DNA of 34,048 nt from CAXSDR01 sp964236445 (GCA_964236445.1 CAXSDR010000032.1:1-34048); one strand, 5' to 3'. Shown: positions 16,217 through 24,448, numbered from the stretch's first letter. Notes: generated from the letters alone by a model not told the origin. A program made the numbers and translations.

Positions 16217-16834
16217 ATGGCACAGATGGCCTTGCGCACCAGGCGGATCGACCTCGTTCCCCTTCGTGAGGAACACCTCGAGCACGAGGTCACGCTCGAC
16301 GCTGATCCAGCCGTGATGCGCTATCTCGGCAACGGGATGGCACGCTCCCGAGAGCAGGTCGAGGCGCTGCACGTTCAACGGTTGGCCGTCGCCGAACGGG
16401 TGCCCGGTCTGGGCTTCTGGGCCGGGTTTGTCCACGGCGAGTTCGTCGGCTGGTGGATCCTCGAACCGCCGGTGCGTGAGGACCAGTGTGCAGTGCGGGG
16501 CCAGGCCGAGCTCGGCTATCGCATCATGCGCCGGCACTGGCGCCAAGGTCTGGCAAGTGAGGGCGCGCGCGAGCTGCTCCGGCACGGCTTCGAGGATCTG
16601 GGTCTGCACCGCGTCTTCGCCGAGACGATGGCGGTGAACGTGGCTTCGCGCGCCACCATGGCCGCTGTCGGGATGCAGCACGTACGCACGTTCGGGCTCG
16701 ACGTCGACGAGCCGATCCCGGGCGCCGAGCACGGCGAGGTGGCATACGCGATCACGCGCGCGGAGTGGCTTGCCACTCTCGCCTCCCCCCTCCGTGACGC
16801 CTCCTCCCCTCCGTCACGCCGCCCCCCTCCGTGA
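16217..16834 (+). CDS. GNAT family N-acetyltransferase (RimJ/RimL type)
   Basis: 205 aa. It starts with TRRIDLVPLREEHLE, and the GNAT core shows ELGYRIMRRHWRQGLASEGARELL (acetyl-CoA loop RQGLAS) and a following VFAETMAVNVASRATMAAVGM strand/helix, as in RimJ/RimL and the Acetyltransf_3 group. These transfer acetyl to amines or N-termini; the substrate is unknown. The last 15 residues (LRDASSPPSRRPPP region) are encoded by a short C-rich direct repeat. The TGA stop is the first three bases of the hairpin at 16832, so the C-terminus was probably remodelled by the repeat. Confidence 0.85.
   Translation: MAQMALRTRRIDLVPLREEHLEHEVTLDADPAVMRYLGNGMARSREQVEALHVQRLAVAERVPGLGFWAGFVHGEFVGWWILEPPVREDQCAVRGQAELGYRIMRRHWRQGLASEGARELLRHGFEDLGLHRVFAETMAVNVASRATMAAVGMQHVRTFGLDVDEPIPGAEHGEVAYAITRAEWLATLASPLRDASSPPSRRPPP
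16785..16834 (+). repeat. Three C-rich direct repeats before the hairpin
   Basis: C-runs followed by TCCGT(G/C)A occur three times, at 16791, 16810 and 16828 (spacing 19 and 18). The third runs directly into the hairpin. It lies within the last codons of the acetyltransferase. Confidence 0.55.
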
Positions 16835-16882
16835 TCATGAGCAGCTCCGTTGCCAAGGGCGCAACGGAGCTGCTCATGATCA
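16832..16882. terminator. 22-bp perfect hairpin between convergent genes (copy 1 of a repeat family)
   Basis: Arms 16832-16853 and 16861-16882 pair perfectly around a 7-base loop. It begins at the acetyltransferase stop codon and ends 26 bases from the GGDEF-EAL stop, so it probably terminates both transcripts. No T run follows on either strand. It shares outer and inner arm sequence with the hairpin at 21216-21274. Confidence 0.75.
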
Positions 16883-16908
16883 TGGGAAGGTGGCCCCACG
16901 AGGCCTCG

Positions 16909-19470
16909 TCATCCCGGCAGCACCGTCAGGTGCGTCCTTGCCGCACGCTTCACGCTGAGCACCGTGCTCGCCAGCTCGCCGGCGGTCTGGGGGCGGCCGA
17001 TGAAATAGCCCTGGGCGAGGTCGCACCCGAGCCCCCGGAGCCGCGCCAGCACGGCCGCGTCCTCGACACCTTCGGCCACCACGCGCAGCCCCAGACTGAC
17101 GCCGAGGCTCAGGATGCTGCGGACGAGGACACTGCTCGCGCCGTCGCTCTCCGCCGCCATACCGGCGACGAAGGATCGGTCGATCTTGACCTCGCTCACA
17201 GGCAGGCGCTGCAGATAGGACAGGCTGGAATACCCTGTGCCGAAGTCGTCCAGCGACAGCGTCACGCCGGTGTCAGCGAGGCGCTGCAGGATGGGCACCG
17301 TACGCTCCGCGTCGCCCATGACGGCGCTCTCCGTCAGCTCGAGGACGAGCCGGTTCGCCGGAACGCCCGCCGACACCAGCTCGGCGGCCACGTGCTCGGC
17401 GAGGTTCGGAACGTTGACGTTGTGCGCCGACAGGTTGACCGCGACGACCATGTCGATGCCGGCGTCGCGCCAGGCCCTGCTCTGCGCGAGGGCGAGCTGC
17501 AGGACGCGGTGCGTCAGGGCCTCGATGAGGCCACTGGCCTCGGCGAGCGGGATGAACGCATCGGGATTCATCAGCCCCTGCGTGGGATGGCGCCAGCGCA
17601 CGAGTGCCTCGACGCTCGATATCTCGCCGGTGCGCAGGTCGAGCTGGGGTTGGTAGCGCAGCTCGAGCTCGTCTCGCTCGAGCGCCAGGTGCAGGTCCGC
17701 GAGCAGCGCGAGCCGTTCGGCGCGGCCCAGGTCGAGCTCGCCGGTGTAGATCGCGCACGCCAGGCCGGCGTCCTTCGCGGAGTACATCGCCGTGTCGGCG
17801 TGGCGCAGGACGTCCGCGCTGCTCAGGCCGGGCGACGCGGCTGCGATGCCGATGCTCGCCGTCGTGCTGACCACCGCCTCGGTGAGCGAGATCGGCGTAC
17901 GCAGCGCCTGGGTGATCGCCCGCGCGACGGCCGGTGAGTCCTCCTCCGTCGGGCTCGTCGCCGGCAGCAGCACCGCGAACTCGTCACCGCCGAGTCGGGC
18001 GACGGTCGCGGAGGCGGGTACGCACGCGCGCAGCCGTGTCGCGACGACCTGCAGGAGAGCGTCTCCGACGTGGTGACCCAGCGCGTCGTTCACCTCCTTG
18101 AACTTGTTGAGGTCGAGCAGCAGCACGGTGGGGGGCACCGGTGGTGTCGGCGCAAGGCCGGGCGTCGGGCGTTCCGGCGTCGGTATGCGGTCGTGCAGGG
18201 CGAGCTGCAGGCGCTCCGTGAGCAGGGTGCGGTTGGGCAGCCCGGTGAGCCCGTCGTGCGTCGCCTCGTGTCGCAGCTGCTGGACGAGCTGTGCCCCGCG
18301 CAGGGCGACCGTGATGTGGCGGGCCAGGGTCTGCAGCAGGGTCAGGTCGTCGGTGGTGAAGGTGGCCGCCTCGCCGAGGCGGTCCTTGACCAACAGGATG
18401 TCGCCGGTGCCCCGGGCACCCAGCGGAACGATCAGCACGTCGCGGATGTCGTGGTCGAGCAGCCACTGGCGCATCCCACGCTCGCGGTTGTTGCGCGAGA
18501 TCACGATCGGCTCGTGGTTGGTGACGACGCGGGTGAACAACCAGTCGATGGTCGTCGCCGGAGGGCCGCGGAACGTGTGGAGGACGTCGTCCTCGCTCAC
18601 CCGCAGGTGCACCTGCGTTCCCTCGCGTGGCAGCGTCAGCTCGACGGAGCCGGCATGCATGAGCCGGCGGATGCGCACGAGCAGCTGCTCGGAGAGCTGC
18701 TCGGCGTCGCCCGCCCCGACACCCTGCGCCACGAACTCGTGGATCAGTTCCAGCAGCTCGTGACGGCGGTGCAGCGTGCGGTAGGTGCGGAAGACCGCGA
18801 CGCTGCCTGCCATGAGTGCGGTGAGCAGCAGAACTCCGAGTGCGCCGTGGGAGAACAGCAACGCGGCCGCGACCGCCACGGTGGTGCAGGCCGCGCTCAG
18901 CGCCGCAGCGGGCACCGACGCCCCGATGACCTGGTGCAGCGTGACCCGCCCCTGATGCCACGAGATCACCAGCAGCACCAGCATGCTCATGACCAGCTCG
19001 ACGAGCGCGCTCACGGCATAGCACGCCCCAGCCGTCGCTATCGTCAGCTCAGCCGTATGCCCGACGACGAGGTGGGCACCGAACCCGACGAGGCTGGCCT
19101 CGAGCGTGTAGGCGCCGAGGTTGTAGGCGAACTTCAACAGCTGCGGGCGTTTCCAGACCAGCACCACGACCGCCCCCGCCACGCGGGCCAGCACCACCTC
19201 GTGGGGATTGCAGAAAAGTACGCCGACGACGAGGGCGATCCCGGACGGCGAGAACGAGTAGGCCTGCCGACGCAGCTCGACGTGGACGACGGCCAGCTCT
19301 GCGCCGACGAAGGCGAGGAACAGCGCCAGCAGGACGGCCGGTTGGACGGCATGAGGGACGGCGGCGTCGCCGAGCAGCGGCACGGCCGGCGTGGCTGCGC
19401 TCGCGAGCCCTGCGGTCAGCACGACGGCACACGTCAGCAGGCCAGTAGCTCTGGCCGGCGTGTCTGCCAC
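16909..19470 (-). CDS. Membrane-bound GAF-GGDEF-EAL protein (cyclic di-GMP signalling)
   Basis: 853 aa from GTG 19470, chosen because AGGAGG lies 7 bases upstream. Any longer frame reads the subtilase tail repeat out of frame. About seven to eight hydrophobic segments occupy the first 240 residues, then a GAF-like domain. The GGDEF domain is canonical (DGLTGLPNR, RLGGDEF) without an RxxD inhibitory site. The EAL domain is complete: EALVRW, NLSAHN, ELTES, LDDFGTGYSSL, KIDRSF, AEGVE, AQGY. It can therefore plausibly make and degrade cyclic di-GMP in response to a membrane or bound signal. It follows the subtilase stop by 11 bases, an operon. Confidence 0.92.
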   Translation of the reverse strand: MADTPARATGLLTCAVVLTAGLASAATPAVPLLGDAAVPHAVQPAVLLALFLAFVGAELAVVHVELRRQAYSFSPSGIALVVGVLFCNPHEVVLARVAGAVVVLVWKRPQLLKFAYNLGAYTLEASLVGFGAHLVVGHTAELTIATAGACYAVSALVELVMSMLVLLVISWHQGRVTLHQVIGASVPAAALSAACTTVAVAAALLFSHGALGVLLLTALMAGSVAVFRTYRTLHRRHELLELIHEFVAQGVGAGDAEQLSEQLLVRIRRLMHAGSVELTLPREGTQVHLRVSEDDVLHTFRGPPATTIDWLFTRVVTNHEPIVISRNNRERGMRQWLLDHDIRDVLIVPLGARGTGDILLVKDRLGEAATFTTDDLTLLQTLARHITVALRGAQLVQQLRHEATHDGLTGLPNRTLLTERLQLALHDRIPTPERPTPGLAPTPPVPPTVLLLDLNKFKEVNDALGHHVGDALLQVVATRLRACVPASATVARLGGDEFAVLLPATSPTEEDSPAVARAITQALRTPISLTEAVVSTTASIGIAAASPGLSSADVLRHADTAMYSAKDAGLACAIYTGELDLGRAERLALLADLHLALERDELELRYQPQLDLRTGEISSVEALVRWRHPTQGLMNPDAFIPLAEASGLIEALTHRVLQLALAQSRAWRDAGIDMVVAVNLSAHNVNVPNLAEHVAAELVSAGVPANRLVLELTESAVMGDAERTVPILQRLADTGVTLSLDDFGTGYSSLSYLQRLPVSEVKIDRSFVAGMAAESDGASSVLVRSILSLGVSLGLRVVAEGVEDAAVLARLRGLGCDLAQGYFIGRPQTAGELASTVLSVKRAARTHLTVLPG

Positions 19471-19477
19471 CGCATCG

Positions 19478-19483
19478 CCTCCT
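19478..19483 (-). promoter_or_regulatory. Strong ribosome binding site of the GGDEF-EAL gene
   Basis: On the minus strand AGGAGG overlaps the TAG stop of the subtilase and is followed 7 bases later by GTG (19470). This fixes the start and indicates coupled translation. Confidence 0.75.
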
Positions 19484-21119
19484 AGTTCCAGTCGTTGCTG
19501 GTCCAGCGCACGCCGGTCCAGCTCACGCCGGTCCATGCCTGTGCGGTCCAGCGCACCCCGGTCCAGCGCACCCCGGTCCAGCGCACGCCGTCCCAGGCGC
19601 TGCTTGTCCACTGTGCTCCCACCCAGCCCGTACCCGACCACGTCGCGTTGTTCCACGATCCGCCGGTCCAGCTGGTGCCCGCAGCGGAGGCGGGACCCCA
19701 CACGAGCGGCGACCAGGCCTGGCCCTGCACATCGTGCTCGCCCACGAGGCCGGCACCGGTGATCGGGTCGATCAGGTGGCTGTCGCCGCGAGCGGCCTCG
19801 AGCGAGCCCAGCCCTGTGGCGACGGGGAAGGTCTGGCTGGCGCTCGCTGCTCTCGCCGCCGATGCCACGACGTGCTTCGCGACCCTGGCCGCGGCCGCGA
19901 CGTCGAGCTCGCCCGCGCCCTGGTCGAGGACGCCCGCGCCCTTGACGGGGCGGGCGCTGCCCACGAGCGCTGCCTTGACCTCGTCAGGGGTGAGCGTCGG
20001 CTCCTTCTGCAGCAGCAGCGCCGCGGCACCGCTGACCACGGCCGCAGCCTGCGAGGTGCCGCTGCCGCGGAAGAGCCGTCCTGTGATGTCACCGCTGACC
20101 CGGCCTTCGGGGTTGTGTACGTCGATCCAGGCGCCGGGATCGCGCAGACCCACGAGGGAGGACCCCGGGGCGAGCAGGTCGACGTGGCGCGCGGCGGTGC
20201 CGCGGCTGCTGAAGGTGGCGACCGTCGGCCTGCGCCAGCCGGTCACCGAGTCGCTGGCGTCGGAGGCGCCGACGGCAATGACGTAGGGGTCGATCGCGGG
20301 ATCGGTCAGGCCGCCGGCGACGGCGCCGTCATTGCCACCCGACACGACGACGACGAGCCCGTGGTGCCAGGCGTTCTCGGCGGCGGTAGCGAGCGGGTCC
20401 AGACCGTAGGCCTGCTTCGAGGTGGTTCCGTAGGAAAGGTTGACGACGCGCACGGACATGCCGTTGTCGTTGCGGTGCGCCACGATCCAGTCGAGCGCGG
20501 CGACGACCTGGCTGACGTCGGTGCTGCCGTCGCTCGCGGCAACCTTCATCGAGAGCAGGGTCGCGTCGGGGGCGACTCCCAGCTGGTTGTCCGCGCTCGT
20601 TGGCAGCGGCCGCCCGCTCGCGTCGGCAGCGACGGCGTCGCGGGCGGTGATGATGCTGGCGAGGTGCGTGCCGTGGCCGAAGTGGTCGCCGCCACGCAGC
20701 GGCGGTGCGTTGGTGTCCAGCGACAGGTCAGGACCCTGCGCGACCTTGCCGGCGCCGTCCAGCCCGGGGACGGCGGCCACGCCGGTGTCCAGCAGGGCGA
20801 CGGTCACGCCCCGCCCGGTGATCGCGCGGCCGGCGGCGTCGCGCTGGCCCCAGACCGTCCGGGCGCCGATCGCCTCGGTGATGGTGGCGAGGGAGCCGGC
20901 GTCCTGCCCGGCGGCGTACGTCCCGTCGGTGCGTGTGGCGGCGAGGTCGCCGCGCGAGTTGCCCCAGTTGTGGCCCTTCCAGCCGATGCCCGGGGTCGTG
21001 TGGGGGGTGGGAGTGTGCGGCAGAGCGCACAGCGCAACTGCGGCCACGGTCCCGGTGCGCAGCAAAGTGCCAGGGATGCTGCGTTGCGTGGTAAGCCAGT
21101 CACTCACGGTGCTCATCAT
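19482..21119 (-). CDS. Secreted subtilisin-like serine protease (S8) with Trp-pentad tail
   Basis: 545 aa. A hydrophobic segment near residues 21-34 fits a signal peptide or anchor. The S8 catalytic triad is visible: Asp in ALLDTGV (about 111), His in GHGTH (about 152), Ser in GSGTSQAA (about 356), and the oxyanion Asn in SGGND (about 263). So it should be an active exported endopeptidase. Residues 469-544 form a tail in which Trp occurs every fifth residue (15 Trp, one position missed), mostly as TGxxW. ATG 21119 and ATG 21116 are alternative starts. It is the first gene of an operon with the membrane GGDEF-EAL protein. Substrate unknown. Confidence 0.92.
   Translation of the reverse strand: MMSTVSDWLTTQRSIPGTLLRTGTVAAVALCALPHTPTPHTTPGIGWKGHNWGNSRGDLAATRTDGTYAAGQDAGSLATITEAIGARTVWGQRDAAGRAITGRGVTVALLDTGVAAVPGLDGAGKVAQGPDLSLDTNAPPLRGGDHFGHGTHLASIITARDAVAADASGRPLPTSADNQLGVAPDATLLSMKVAASDGSTDVSQVVAALDWIVAHRNDNGMSVRVVNLSYGTTSKQAYGLDPLATAAENAWHHGLVVVVSGGNDGAVAGGLTDPAIDPYVIAVGASDASDSVTGWRRPTVATFSSRGTAARHVDLLAPGSSLVGLRDPGAWIDVHNPEGRVSGDITGRLFRGSGTSQAAAVVSGAAALLLQKEPTLTPDEVKAALVGSARPVKGAGVLDQGAGELDVAAAARVAKHVVASAARAASASQTFPVATGLGSLEAARGDSHLIDPITGAGLVGEHDVQGQAWSPLVWGPASAAGTSWTGGSWNNATWSGTGWVGAQWTSSAWDGVRWTGVRWTGVRWTAQAWTGVSWTGVRWTSNDWN
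19485..19676 (-). repeat. 15-bp tandem repeat encoding the subtilase tail
   Basis: Degenerate 15-base units encoding xxxxW pentapeptides, 13 in a row without interruption, with TGVRW as the commonest unit. Some neighbouring units are identical at DNA level (for example around 19550-19590), so copy number could vary. Confidence 0.8.
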
Positions 21120-21215
21120 GGGCCATACGTCGACCCCGTGCGCGGTGAACTTGACGTGCGGGTCCTCGGCGAAGCGTTCGCAGCTGCGTCAGAAGCGATG
21201 GTTCGCTCTCCCCAG

Positions 21216-21274
21216 CCCGTGATCATGAGCATGTCCGTTGCTGTACCAGCAACGGACATGCTCATGATCACGGG
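21216..21274. terminator. 28-bp perfect hairpin (copy 2 of a repeat family)
   Basis: Arms 21216-21243 and 21247-21274 pair perfectly around a 3-base TAC loop. It lies 30 bases downstream of the stop of the minus-strand secreted protein (21305) and 97 bases upstream of the subtilase start. Terminator function is likely by position; no T run follows. Confidence 0.75.
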
Positions 21275-21304
21275 ACGGCGGGTGTGCAGGCCGCGGCCCC
21301 GCGC

Positions 21305-21880
21305 TCAGCAGTCGGTGTCCTGCTTCGGCAGGCTGCCGCGAAACGTCTGCGTCATCGGGCCGAACGTCCTCACACCCGGGCTGGCCCACACCCGCATGCT
21401 GTCGCCCTTGTAGCCGTTCACGACGCTGGAAAAGACCTCTGCCTGCAGCCTGAAGGTGACGTCGGCGCGCGTGGTCCCCGCCCAGCAGTCGGCACCGAGC
21501 CTCGCCCGGTCGGACTCACGATTGGTCACGGTCCGCCCGACCGCGAAGCCGGCGTAGCGCAGCGCCACGCCGACCTCACCCTCGCCTGCCGCGTGCCCGG
21601 CGGCATCGGCCACCAGGAACAACAACCCGTGCGTCACAGCCGTGGGGACGCGCACCTCGGCGCGACCGTTGCGTACGCGCACGGACGCCAGCACCTCCCC
21701 ACTGGGCACGAGAAGGGTCGGCGCATACATGTTGGAATGCTCCACCTTGACCGTGCACCCCGGCGGGCAGTCGCTGATGACGGATCGTAGCGTCGTCATG
21801 CGAAGCGCCATCGCTGGTTCCGCAGCCTGCGCGGGCGAGCCGAGCGCGCTGATGGTGACAGCCAGGGGCTGTGCACGCAA
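21305..21880 (-). CDS. Small secreted protein of unknown function (possible frameshift in signal peptide)
   Basis: 191 aa if started at TTG 21880. The body is a beta-rich, single-domain sequence with four cysteines (DCPPGC, DCWAG, and the C-terminal Cys), consistent with an exported protein; no family recognised. The start is odd: there is no ribosome site near the TTG. An ATG at 21914 in another frame encodes MTSQAARRFIAL, which joined across a one-base shift to RAQPLAVTISALGSPAQA would give a normal signal peptide ending AQA. One extra C in the CCC run at about 21881-21884 would explain it, as sequencing error or real mutation. Confidence 0.6.
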   Translation of the reverse strand: MRAQPLAVTISALGSPAQAAEPAMALRMTTLRSVISDCPPGCTVKVEHSNMYAPTLLVPSGEVLASVRVRNGRAEVRVPTAVTHGLLFLVADAAGHAAGEGEVGVALRYAGFAVGRTVTNRESDRARLGADCWAGTTRADVTFRLQAEVFSSVVNGYKGDSMRVWASPGVRTFGPMTQTFRGSLPKQDTDC

Positions 21881-21914
21881 GGGCGATGAACCGTCGAGCT
21901 GCCTGCGACGTCAT

Positions 21915-22370
21915 GGGCGCACATTCTGTCGCAAGTTCGGAACGCTGCGCCGTCCGACGCACCATGCGCCCGGGCAGGGCTCACAAGACAGCCTGGAATG
22001 CGACGACGAGAACAGCGCGAGCGTTCCCGCCACCATGGGCTGCGTGCGCCGGAGGACGACGAGCGTCAGGCGAGCGGTCGCGGTGGGTGGGCCCTAGTCG
22101 CTCGAAGGAAGGCTCATGGCCACCGGCATCGCGCCGATGGATCTGCCATGTCCATAGCTCGACAGCACTCCGCACCGACCACGCGTCGTCCCGACCCGCA
22201 CCGCTGGTCTCGTCGCCGCCAGGATCTCAGGTGTCTGGCGGTGCTGTGCAGGCACGCGCTGGGCCCCGGCCTGACGCGCATGCACTCCGCGGCCCGGGTG
22301 CGTGGCGTTCGGGTCGCGCACCGTCTGACAAGCGGCGTGTAGCCCCTCGCCGGTCAGCGCGCTCGATCTG
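21915..22370. other. No gene recognised
   Basis: About 456 bases with only short or composition-driven open frames on both strands. No tRNA, strong hairpin or conserved protein segment was seen. It may be decayed sequence, since it adjoins the VOC remnant. Confidence 0.5.
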
Positions 22371-22598
22371 CTACCTCGTCGCGAACACGCAGAGGTGGTT
22401 GCCCTGCGGATCGGCGAGTACGTGCCACCGCACGTCGTCATCCGGTGGGCGCAGCACCCTCGCACCGCGCGTCACGAGGGCGGGCAGGTCGCCGCTGTCG
22501 ATGTCCCGGTGCGCCCGGTTCCTGGTGGTCGTGCGGTGTGGCACCCGGCAGGCGCGCACGTGCGCGGGATCGGCGACGTCGAGACAGCGGCCCTGCAC
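22371..22598 (-). pseudogene. VOC/glyoxalase-like remnant
   Basis: 75 codons. The C-terminal half (ALVTRGARVLRPPDDDVRW, HVLADPQGNHLCVFA) is a typical end of a glyoxalase-6 type VOC protein. The N-terminal CLDVADPAHVRA looks like the first strand of the same family. The 40-50 residues normally between are missing, so an internal deletion is likely. A short functional protein cannot be excluded but would lack half of the fold. Confidence 0.6.
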
Positions 22599-22622
22599 GC
22601 GGCGATCCGCACAGCGGCTCCC

Positions 22623-23501
22623 TCAGGGGATCGCATAAGGCACGAGCAGCCCGTCGAGCACGTGCGGGCAGGGGCAGGTGCGCTCGTCGTCGACCGACGC
22701 GATGACCTCGGCGAGAACCCCGCGCACCCGGTCGAGGTTGGCGGCGAACACGCGCAGGACCTCGTCATGGGTCACCGCCGAGATCCCTTCGACCCCCGCG
22801 TCGTGGTCGGTGACGAGCGCGATGGTGGTGTAGCAGAGCGCCAGCTCGCGGGCGAGGCCCGCTTCAGGCATCCCCGTCATCCCGACCACCGACCACCCTT
22901 GTGCGGCGTGCCACTGCGACTCGGCCCGGCTCGAGAACCGCGGGCCGTTGATCACGACCAGCGTGCCGCCGTCGGTCGCATCGGCTGCGGCTGCGAGCAC
23001 GGCGGCCCGCCCCCGCGGGCAGTAGGGATCCGCGAACCCCACGTGAGCCACACCGGGGACGAACTCGCCCGATGAGCCGGCGTCGTTGAACGTGTGCTCG
23101 CGCCCCCAGGTGCGGTCGACCACCTGGTCGGGCACGACGAGCCGGCCCGGCCCGAGCTCGGGCCGCAACGAGCCCACTGCGGACGGGGCGAAGACCTGGC
23201 GCACGCCCATGCTGCGCAGCGCCCAGAGGTTGGCGCGGTAGGGCACACCGTGCGGCGCGTGGACGTGGCCGCGGCCGTGACGGGGCACGAAGGCGACCGC
23301 ACGCCCGGCGACCGACCCGACCGTCAGCGGGCCGCTCGTGGGGCCGTAGGGCGTCGGCACCTCGACATCGACCGCGTCGTCGAGAAACGCGTAGAGCCCT
23401 GAGCCACCGATCACGCCGATGCCCGCGGTCGGCCCGCGGTAGTCGGTGACGATGCGCAGGCCGATGTCGCCGTCGCTCTGCATGGTGGGGAGGCTATCCA
23501 T
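22623..23501 (-). CDS. mtnP: S-methyl-5'-thioadenosine phosphorylase-like protein (MTAP/MTIP family)
   Basis: About 292 aa. Family motifs are in order: GIGVIGGSGLY, the PRHGRGH phosphate-binding segment, RANLWALRSMGV, GPRFSSRAE, VGMTGMPEAGLARE and the nucleoside-site TDHD. It splits methylthioadenosine (or methylthioinosine) with phosphate, returning adenine and methylthioribose-1-phosphate to methionine and purine salvage. The ATG at 23501 overlaps the end of the SDR gene and has GGAA before it; the ATG at 23483 is the alternative. The last 35 residues hold a CPCPH motif. Whether adenine or hypoxanthine nucleosides are preferred cannot be decided here. Confidence 0.88.
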   Translation of the reverse strand: MDSLPTMQSDGDIGLRIVTDYRGPTAGIGVIGGSGLYAFLDDAVDVEVPTPYGPTSGPLTVGSVAGRAVAFVPRHGRGHVHAPHGVPYRANLWALRSMGVRQVFAPSAVGSLRPELGPGRLVVPDQVVDRTWGREHTFNDAGSSGEFVPGVAHVGFADPYCPRGRAAVLAAAADATDGGTLVVINGPRFSSRAESQWHAAQGWSVVGMTGMPEAGLARELALCYTTIALVTDHDAGVEGISAVTHDEVLRVFAANLDRVRGVLAEVIASVDDERTCPCPHVLDGLLVPYAIP

Positions 23502-24395
23502 CGGTTCCGGCAGCGGCGTCCGCCAGGTGGTCCGCGAAATGGCGACCCCAGTGCGGCTGGCTTCCGTCGAGGTCACGCAGCCCGTAGTGCTCGGCGACGT
23601 CCCAGCTCGTGAGCACCTGGCCTGCCCGGCGCGCGATGTCGGGGTCGGCGACGAGGGCGGCGACAGCGCGCCCCACATAGTGCGGCGTCTCCGACGCGGC
23701 GAAGTGTGCGTCCTCGGCGATCGCGTCGCGCCACGACGCCTCGGTGACGCCGAAGCCCTCGAGCATCGCCTCGGAGCGCAGGAAGCCCGGGCTGATCGCG
23801 AATGCCGTGATGCCGTGAGGGCGCAGCTCCTCGGCCTGGGCGAGCGCCAGGTGGTTGACCGCCGTCTTGACCAGGTCGTAGGTGAGGTTGCCGCGATAGG
23901 TCTCACCCGTCCCGTCCGTCACCTCGACGACCACGCCGCCGGGATGCCCGAGCATCAGCGGAACGGCGTGCTGGCTGGTCACGACGTGCGTCATCACCGC
24001 GCGCTCCCACATGGACCTCAGCTTGGCCGCGTCGAGCTCCCAGAACGGCTTGCCCCACTCGCTGAGCGGTCGCCGCCCCAGATGTCGTTGACGAGGATGT
24101 CGAGCCTTCCGTGCGCCACGCGCACGTGGTCGACGAGCGAGGCGACCTCGTCGCTGTCGGTGTGGTCGCAACGCACCGCGATGCCCGTGCCGCCGGCGGC
24201 CGTCACGAGCTCCGCGGTCTCCTCGATCGTCTCGGGGCGGTCCATGTCGGAGCGTCCCGCCCGCGTGCTGCGACCTGTGACGTAGACGGTCGCGCCGCTC
24301 GCGCCCAGCTCGACGGCGATGCCCCGACCGGCACCGCGAGTCCCACCCGCGACGAGAGCGATCTTGTTGCGCACCAGTTGCGAAGCCTCGGCCAT
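23494..24395 (-). pseudogene. SDR family oxidoreductase with one-base frameshift
   Basis: Two halves of one short-chain dehydrogenase lie in different frames. The N-terminal part from ATG 24395 has the cofactor motif AGGTRGAGRG and reads to LDILVNDIWGGDR. The rest resumes at PLSEWGKPFWELD, then TSQHAVPLML, NLTYDLVKTAVNHLA (Tyr and Lys of the active site) and AISPGFLRSE. The total length, 902 bases, is one short of a whole number of codons. One missing C in GGCGACCGC near 24066-24075 restores a protein of about 300 aa. Either a true mutation or an assembly error. It overlaps mtnP by 8 bases. Confidence 0.8.
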
Positions 24396-24448
24396 GGGCG
24401 TCTCCTTCGGCTGTGCGGCGCGCAGCTGCGCTCACGACCGACAACCTA

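Noticed and set aside
18070..19485. A 471-codon open frame on the plus strand
   Set aside because: Antisense to the membrane GGDEF-EAL gene; His/Gln/Arg-rich product without motifs.
19471..19701. N-terminal extension of the membrane GGDEF-EAL protein with repeated ALDRG units
   Set aside because: These repeats are the subtilase Trp-tail DNA read in another frame. The ribosome site and GTG at 19470 give a better start.
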